Source: Parafrankia elaeagni | GTDB taxonomy: Bacteria > Actinomycetota > Actinomycetes > Frankiales > Frankiaceae | NCBI RefSeq assembly: GCF_000374165.1 | Contig: NZ_KB893728.1 | Span: forward strand, 186,001 to 250,000 | DNA: 64,000 nt | Reading direction: 5' to 3' | In this document: one piece after another, positions 59,228-64,000 of the stretch | How the letters are laid out: each line of letters opens with the position of its first letter | Numbering within the stretch: position 1 is the stretch's first letter | Notes under the pieces: model-generated | What the model saw: only the letters and a program-made list of their open reading frames with translations | What the model was told of the DNA's origin: nothing | The model's database searches: none | Translations under genes and position numbers: made by a program

Positions 59228-60979
59228 GTGACGGCACCGACGACGGCTGACCCCGCCGCCTCCGCGACCGGCCCCGGTACGGCGGGCACGCCTCAGTCGG
59301 GCGGGGGCGGGCCCCGGTGGCGGCATCTCCCGGACCGCGCCGCCGCCCTCCGGCTCCGCGTCGCCGCCGGAGGCTCCGGCCAGGCCGCCACCGGCAGGTC
59401 GGGACACGGCGGCAGCGACCGGGCGGACGAGGCGCTGAAGAACCGGCTGTGCCCGCCGATGCCGACCGATCGGGTGCTCGGCTGGGCAGCGGCCCTCGCC
59501 GTCACCGTCGTCGCCGGCCTGCTGCGGTTCTGGCAGCTGACCGAGCCGAAGGGCATCTACTTCGACGAGGTCTACTACACCAAGGACGCCTGGGGCCTGA
59601 TGACCGCGGGCTACGAGGTGGACAGCAACACCTGCTCGGGGCCCGCCTTCGTCGTGCACCCACCGTTGGGCAAGTGGTTCATCGCGGCGTCCGAGAGGGT
59701 CTTCGGCTACATCGACTGCGCCGGGGTGCCGCACGGAAGCCCCGAGCTCGGATGGCGGTTCGCCTCCGCGTTCTTCGGCACCCTCGCCGTGCTGGTGCTC
59801 ACCCGGCTCGCGCGGCGGATGTTCCGTTCCACCCTGCTCGGCTGCGTCGCCGGCCTGCTGCTCGCGCTGGACGGGCTCGCCTTCGTCCAGAGCCGGATCG
59901 GCATCCTCGACATCTTCCTGATGACGGGCCTTGTGCTGGCGCTGGCCTGCCTCGTGCTCGACCGCGACCACGGCCGCGCCCGCCTCGCCGCCCGCCTCGC
60001 GGCCGACGGTGCCGCGCCTGACGACGGTGCCGCGCCTGACGACCGTGCCGCGCCCGACGAGCGCGCGGCGCGGTACGGGCCCCGGCTCGGGTGGCGGCCC
60101 TGGCGGATCGCCGCCGGACTGTGCCTCGGCGCGTCCCTGGGGGTGAAATGGAGCGCGCTCTACACCCTGGTCGGGTTCGCCGCGCTCGCCCTGGCCTGGG
60201 ACATCGGCGCCCGGCGCACCGCCGGCGCCGCCAGGCCGGGGCGTGGGGCGCTGCGCCGCGACGCCCCCGCCTGGGCGGGCTGCTACGTCCTGCTGCCGAT
60301 CGTCACCTTCCTGGCCACCTGGACGGGCTGGTTCGTCACCGACGGCGGGTGGCGCCGGCACGAGCACGGCGACGGGTTCGTCGCCGCCTGGCGCGGCTGG
60401 TGGTCCTACCAGCAGGCGATCCTGAACTTCCACGAACACCTGTCCTCTCCGCACGTCGCCCAGTCGACGCCGATGAGCTGGCTGGTGATGGGGCGTCCGG
60501 TGGCCTACGACTACGAGGGCGTCCCGTTCGGCCAGCAGGGCTGCCGGGCCGCGGAGGGCTGCGCCCGCGAGGTGCTGGCGCTCGGCAACCCGGCGGTCTG
60601 GTGGGTCGGGTCCGCCGCGCTGCTGGCGATGGTCGCGCTGTGGGCCAGCCGGCGCGACTGGCGGGCCGCCCTGGTGCTCGTCGGCTTCGGCTCGTCGTTC
60701 CTGCCCTGGCTGGCGTTCCCGGACCGCACGATGTTCTTCTTCTACGCGCTGCCGCTGCTGCCGTTCCTGATCCTCGGGATCACGATGTCGGCCGGCCTGG
60801 TCCTCGGCCCCCGCACCGCGTCCGACACGCGCCGCCTGGCGGGGGCGGTGGTCGTCGGCAGCTACCTCATCGTGGTCATCCTGCTGTTCGCCTACTTCTA
60901 CCCGCTGCTGGCCTCACAGGTGATTCCGCTGAACGGCTGGCGGGACCGCATGTGGTTCCCCGGCTGGATCGTCGCCTGA
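59228..60979 (+). CDS. pmt: Dolichyl/polyprenyl-phosphate-mannose protein O-mannosyltransferase
   Basis: A ~583-residue membrane GT39 enzyme with about 11 helices. The essential acidic motif FDEVYYTKDAW sits in the first extracytoplasmic loop. PAFVVHPPLGKWFIA and SRIGILDIFLMTGLVLALACLVLDRD follow, and WFVTDGGWRRHEHGDGF is in a large loop. It transfers mannose from polyprenyl phosphate to Ser/Thr of secreted proteins, as Rv1002c does. A Pro/Asp-rich cytoplasmic insert comes from three 18-bp tandem repeats (60005-60058). The GTG at 59228 is preferred over 59177. Confidence 0.92.
   Translation: MTAPTTADPAASATGPGTAGTPQSGGGGPRWRHLPDRAAALRLRVAAGGSGQAATGRSGHGGSDRADEALKNRLCPPMPTDRVLGWAAALAVTVVAGLLRFWQLTEPKGIYFDEVYYTKDAWGLMTAGYEVDSNTCSGPAFVVHPPLGKWFIAASERVFGYIDCAGVPHGSPELGWRFASAFFGTLAVLVLTRLARRMFRSTLLGCVAGLLLALDGLAFVQSRIGILDIFLMTGLVLALACLVLDRDHGRARLAARLAADGAAPDDGAAPDDRAAPDERAARYGPRLGWRPWRIAAGLCLGASLGVKWSALYTLVGFAALALAWDIGARRTAGAARPGRGALRRDAPAWAGCYVLLPIVTFLATWTGWFVTDGGWRRHEHGDGFVAAWRGWWSYQQAILNFHEHLSSPHVAQSTPMSWLVMGRPVAYDYEGVPFGQQGCRAAEGCAREVLALGNPAVWWVGSAALLAMVALWASRRDWRAALVLVGFGSSFLPWLAFPDRTMFFFYALPLLPFLILGITMSAGLVLGPRTASDTRRLAGAVVVGSYLIVVILLFAYFYPLLASQVIPLNGWRDRMWFPGWIVA
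60005..60058 (+). repeat. Three 18-bp tandem repeats inside the mannosyltransferase gene
   Basis: Units start at 60005, 60023 and 60041. The first two are identical, and the third differs at two bases. They encode a Asp-Gly-Ala-Ala-Pro-Asp type hexapeptide in a cytoplasmic loop between helices. A loop length polymorphism is likely between strains. Confidence 0.85.
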
Positions 60980-61029
60980 CCATTCCGCTCTGGACGGGTG
61001 GCCGCCGTACCGGGGCGGCGCAGCAGGCT

Positions 61030-61074
61030 GGGAACCAGGCGATCGGGAACCAGGCGATCGGGAATCAGGCGATC
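61030..61074. repeat. Three 15-bp tandem repeats across the LLM gene stop codon
   Basis: Units GGGAACCAGGCGATC at 61030 and 61045 and GGGAATCAGGCGATC at 61060. The single C-to-T difference in the third copy creates the TGA stop of the leftward LLM gene. With the consensus unit the frame would read on as Ile-Ala-Trp-Phe-Pro repeats. Confidence 0.85.
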
Positions 61075-61985
61075 GCGGGCATGATCTCCTCGGCCACCCA
61101 CTGGGTGTAATCGTAGTATTCCTGGATGTCGTTGACGGCGGGGATGGGCACCGAGCTCATGGTGACGCCGAGTTCGGAGAACCAGCCCAGCCGATCGATG
61201 ATCTCCTGCCTGCTCATGCCCGGCCGGGCCCGCGGATCCGTCTGGACGCTGTGGCCCTCGCCGACGCGGGAGGTGGCGAACCCGTAGTACACCTCGGTGA
61301 GCCGGCCGTTGTAGTCCGGCTGGGAGCGGATGAAGTCCAGCCGCGCCGGGATGTCCTCGGGCTTCGTGAGGAACGGCCACCACCCCGACGCGTAACGGGC
61401 GGTGCGCCGCAGGACGGGGTCGGCGTCGCCGCCGAACCACACCGGCGGATGCGGGCGCTGCACCGGCTTCGGCTCGAACGCTACGTCCCGAAAGGAGACG
61501 TAGCGGCCCTCGAAGGCGGGCTTCTCCGCCGTCCACAGCTCGATGATCGCCTGGACGTACTCCTCGGCGATGGCGCCGCGTTCCCGGAACGGGACACCGA
61601 GGATCTCGAACTCCTCCGCCAGCCAGCCGACACCGAAGGTGACGGTGACCCGCCCACTGGACAACCAGTCCGTCGTCGCCAGCGATTTCGCCGTCACGAC
61701 GGGATGCTGTAACGGCAGGATCGCGATACAGGAGTTGACCCGGATCCGTTCGGTGGCGCCCGCCAGGTAGGCCATCCCGGAGTAGGCGTGGAAGTAGTGC
61801 GGGCCGGACAGCTCCACATGGCTCTCCGGGACGATGTGGTGCTCCGGGAGACTGATCATCGCGTAGCCGAGCTGCTCCGCCCAGCGGGCCAGGCGGGTCT
61901 GGTCCGCGCCGGTCACCTGGGCCTCCCAGGGCTGGCAGGTGGCCTTCAGTCGGAGCATGTGCGGCATCGCGAAGCCGAGTTTCAT
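61065..61985 (-). CDS. LLM-class oxidoreductase, probable F420-dependent (TIGR03619-like)
   Basis: A 306-residue luciferase-like TIM barrel. MKLGFAMPHMLRLK at the start, LARWAEQLGYAMISLPEHHIVP, GRVTVTFGVGWLAEEFEILGVPFRERGAIAEEYVQAI and PVWFGGDADPVLRRTARYASGWWPF are the conserved blocks. The family in actinobacteria usually uses F420H2 or FMNH2 for monooxygenation or hydride transfer. The ATG at 61985 has CAGGAG 9 bases upstream. It lies 19 bases downstream of the acyl-CoA synthetase stop on the same strand, so the pair is an operon, perhaps acting on a CoA-activated substrate. Confidence 0.92.
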   Translation of the reverse strand: MKLGFAMPHMLRLKATCQPWEAQVTGADQTRLARWAEQLGYAMISLPEHHIVPESHVELSGPHYFHAYSGMAYLAGATERIRVNSCIAILPLQHPVVTAKSLATTDWLSSGRVTVTFGVGWLAEEFEILGVPFRERGAIAEEYVQAIIELWTAEKPAFEGRYVSFRDVAFEPKPVQRPHPPVWFGGDADPVLRRTARYASGWWPFLTKPEDIPARLDFIRSQPDYNGRLTEVYYGFATSRVGEGHSVQTDPRARPGMSRQEIIDRLGWFSELGVTMSSVPIPAVNDIQEYYDYTQWVAEEIMPAIA

Positions 61986-62004
61986 GATCGTTCACTCCTG
62001 TCGG

Positions 62005-63330
62005 TCAGGTGAGCAGCAGCTTCTTCTGGACCTTGCCCATCGGGTTGCGCGGCAGGGACGTCGCGAAACGGATCTCCCGTGGGCGCTTGTGCGGAGCCAG
62101 CGTCGACGCGACGTGGTCGATCAGCACGGTGGCCTCGACGGTGTCACGGGTGACGACGACCGCCACGATCCGCTGGCCCAGATCGTCGTCGGGGACGCCG
62201 ATGACGGCAGCCTCGGCGACCGCGGGATGGGCGAGCAGCGCGTTCTCGATCTCCCCGGCGCCGATCTTGTAACCGCCCGACTTGATGAGGTCGGTGCTCT
62301 GCCGGCCGACGATGCGCAGCTGCCCGTCCGGCTCGAACACCCCGAGGTCGCCGGTGGCGAACCAGCCATCGGGCGCGAGCGCCGCGGCGGTCGCCGCCGG
62401 ATTGCCCAGGTAGCCGGTGAACACGTTCGGGCCGCGCACCTCCACCGGGCCGAACTCCTCCGCCCCGGTGACCCGGACCTCGACACCGTGCAGCGGGGCA
62501 CCGACGACCCCCGGCCGGCGGTCACCGTCGGCCCGCGCGGCGGTGTTGATGAGGGTCTCCGTCAGGCCGTAACGTTCCGCGACCCGCTGGCCGGCCTGGG
62601 CCACGAACCGGTCGAACACCGGCACCGGCAGCGCGGCCGAGCCCGAGACGAGCAGGCGGGCCGACGCGAAGGCCTCCGGTTCCGGCACCCGGGACCACAT
62701 GGTGGGCACCGCGAAGTACAGCGTCCCGCCGGGCACCGGCGCGAAGCGTGCCACGTGCCGCAGCGCGGAGCCGATCCGCAGCGGGCCCAGCGTGCCCAGC
62801 ACGAGCCCGTGCACGTGGAACAGCGGCAGGGCGTGCCCGAGCACGTCGTCCGGCGACCAGGCCCAGGCGTCCGCGAGCGCGTCGATGTTCGCGGCGATCG
62901 CCCGCCGGGGGATGACCGCGCCCTTCGGTGGCCCGGTCGTCCCCGAGGTGTAGATGACAAGCGCGGGGGCTTCGGCGCCAGCCCCGCCAGCCCCGCCAGC
63001 CCCGGGAGCCTCGTCGACCTCGGGGGGCAGCGCGGAGCGGGCGGTCAGGTCGACCTCGTCGAGGACCAGGTCGGGCGCGCTGTCCTGCAGGACGTAGGCC
63101 CGTTCCGTCTCGCCCGCCTGCGGGTTGATCGTGACCACGGTGACGCCGGCCTCCACCGCGCCGGCGATGGCGACGACCGTCTCCAGGGTGGGGGTGGCGA
63201 CCACGGCCACCCGGCGCACGCCGCGCAGCCGCGCGGCGACGGCGCCGACGGCGCCCGCAAGATCGTCTCCTTCCAGAGCGACGTCCGCTACCTGGATCCT
63301 GGCCTCGCCTCGGCGCAACGCAGTCAGCAC
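62005..63330 (-). CDS. Acyl-CoA synthetase of the malonyl-CoA synthetase (MatB) type
   Basis: A 441-residue AMP-forming ligase. The P-loop-like A3 motif is ALVIYTSGTTGPPKGAVIPRRA, with A5 ERYGLTETL, A7 DGWFATGDLGVFEPDGQLRIVGRQSTDLIKSGGYKIGAGEIENAL and the adenylation Lys in PRNPMGKVQKK. The short N-terminus and the LFHVHGLVLG block resemble malonyl/methylmalonyl-CoA synthetases. The GTG at 63330 with GGAGA upstream fits. It is coupled to the downstream LLM gene. The specific acid cannot be proved here. Confidence 0.88.
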   Translation of the reverse strand: MLTALRRGEARIQVADVALEGDDLAGAVGAVAARLRGVRRVAVVATPTLETVVAIAGAVEAGVTVVTINPQAGETERAYVLQDSAPDLVLDEVDLTARSALPPEVDEAPGAGGAGGAGAEAPALVIYTSGTTGPPKGAVIPRRAIAANIDALADAWAWSPDDVLGHALPLFHVHGLVLGTLGPLRIGSALRHVARFAPVPGGTLYFAVPTMWSRVPEPEAFASARLLVSGSAALPVPVFDRFVAQAGQRVAERYGLTETLINTAARADGDRRPGVVGAPLHGVEVRVTGAEEFGPVEVRGPNVFTGYLGNPAATAAALAPDGWFATGDLGVFEPDGQLRIVGRQSTDLIKSGGYKIGAGEIENALLAHPAVAEAAVIGVPDDDLGQRIVAVVVTRDTVEATVLIDHVASTLAPHKRPREIRFATSLPRNPMGKVQKKLLLT

Positions 63331-63368
63331 ACGCCCATTCTCCGGCCCCGGCGTGCCTCAGGTCGACG

Positions 63369-63425
63369 GAACCGGCAGGGTCGGGAGGAACCGGCAGGGT
63401 CGCGAGGAACCGGCAGGGCCGGGAG
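63369..63425. repeat. Three 19-bp tandem repeats upstream of the ligase operon
   Basis: Units of 19 bases beginning GAACCGGCAGGG start at 63369, 63388 and 63407, with one or two differences each. They lie in the promoter region of the leftward acyl-CoA synthetase, ~40 bases from its GTG, and in the leader region of the rightward one. A regulatory role is possible. Confidence 0.8.
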
Positions 63426-63554
63426 CAGGACCGCGGCCCGGGGCTCCGGCAACGGCCGGACAACGCCGCCTTCACTGGCCTAACCTGCCCTGGTGTCCAT
63501 TCGTCCGCCCGCGACCGGCCCTTCCCGCTAGAGACGACCGACGGAGAGGAACGA

Positions 63555-64000
63555 ATGTATCCGGGGGTACACGCCGAGCGCTTTCCCGACAAGGCCGCCG
63601 TGGTCGTGGCGGAAACGGGGGAGCGGCTGACCTACCGCGAGCTCGAGGAGCGTTCCGCGCGGTTGGCCCGGTATCTGTACGATGCCGGTTTCCGCCGCGG
63701 CGACCACATCGCCCTGCTGACCGACAACTCCCCGCGCGCCTTCGAGGTGTACTGGGCCGCGCTGCGCTCCGGGCTTTACCTGACCGCTGTCAACAGTCAT
63801 CTCTCGGCGGCCGAGGTCAGCTACATCGTGAACGACTGCGACGCGGGTGTGCTGGTCGTCTCGGGCGTGCTGCGCGACATCGCCGAGAAGGTCGTTCCGG
63901 ACACGCCCGCGGTGCGGGTCCGGCTGGTGTTCGGCGGGGCGGCCGAGAACCATGGCGACTACGATGCCGCGCTCCGTTCCGTCTCTCCGGAACCGCTTCC
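63555..64000 (+). CDS. AMP-dependent acyl-CoA synthetase, C-terminus beyond window
   Basis: The first 148 residues of an acyl-CoA synthetase. MYPGVHAERFPDKAAVVVAETGERLTYRELEERSARLARYLYDAGFRRGDHIALLTDNS and EVYWAALRSGLYLTAVNSHLSAAEVSYIVNDCDAGVLVVS are typical of the N-terminal domain of fatty-acid/aromatic acyl-CoA ligases (quoted in parts). The ATG at 63555 has GGAGAGGA 4-5 bases upstream. The right window edge cuts it before the AMP-binding motif. It is divergent from the malonyl-CoA-synthetase-like gene across the 19-bp repeats. Confidence 0.9.
   Translation, partial: MYPGVHAERFPDKAAVVVAETGERLTYRELEERSARLARYLYDAGFRRGDHIALLTDNSPRAFEVYWAALRSGLYLTAVNSHLSAAEVSYIVNDCDAGVLVVSGVLRDIAEKVVPDTPAVRVRLVFGGAAENHGDYDAALRSVSPEPL

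Overview
The window is about 72% G+C, uses GTG and TTG starts freely, and has short intergenic gaps. It carries luciferase-like (LLM) flavin enzymes, AfsR/SARP and AraC regulators, a eukaryotic-type Ser/Thr kinase, a SpoIIE-type phosphatase and a protein O-mannosyltransferase. All of this points to a filamentous actinobacterium, most probably a Frankia relative. That placement is inferred from gene content and style, since no rRNA, tRNA or other marker is present.

Layout. 1-5.3 kb: the start of a GH13 alpha-amylase/trehalose-synthase-type gene (cut by the window edge) translationally coupled to an LLM oxidoreductase, then a YbdK-type carboxylate-amine ligase divergent from an EthD-like gene across a perfect 20-bp palindrome, then a two-barrel flavin-binding protein. 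5.8-7.4 kb: a compact membrane module of a four-helix protein, a Rieske protein and a membrane-anchored FHA protein. 7.6-12.8 kb: an MFS exporter whose frame runs antisense into a metallo-beta-lactamase-fold gene, a VOC protein, an odd His-rich membrane protein, a broken glycosidase and an AraC regulator. 12.8-21.1 kb: a leftward FAD oxidoreductase / class III cyclase / Ser-Thr kinase set facing a 1365-residue SARP-ATPase-LuxR regulator. The intergenic region holds SARP-style heptamer pairs. 21.0-24.8 kb: a permuted-papain-like protein, a malic-enzyme look-alike that has lost its catalytic residues, and a TauE/SafE permease.

24.8-29.8 kb is a mosaic: a MarR gene abutting the tail of an SNF2 helicase, a SWIM protein, an MDR/AraC divergent pair, a UspA gene and a dead IS6-type transposase fragment. 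29.75-31.6 kb: a TetR gene and a hemerythrin-SRPBCC fusion on either side of a perfect 27-bp operator-like palindrome. 31.7-38.5 kb: a substrate-binding lipoprotein coupled to cobK, a family A DNA polymerase, a thiolase and an alcohol dehydrogenase. 38.6-51.1 kb: a large anti-sigma/phosphatase sensor, small enzymes and regulators, a strange Pro-punctuated Arg/Trp/Val-rich repeat protein, a GH3 glycosidase, CopC and a TIM-barrel epimerase.

51.3-59.0 kb is the most coherent unit: seven leftward genes, six of them nearly contiguous (TauD-type dioxygenase, old-yellow-enzyme/FAD oxidoreductase, maleate-isomerase-like protein, IclR regulator, CaiB/BaiF CoA-transferase, HMG-CoA-lyase-like aldolase), preceded by an SDR. 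Three of the enzymes lack the cysteine that defines the textbook reaction of their family. It looks like an uncharacterised catabolic pathway for a CoA-activated branched or dicarboxylic acid. The window ends with a protein mannosyltransferase, an LLM enzyme paired with a malonyl-CoA-synthetase-like ligase, and the start of a second acyl-CoA synthetase.
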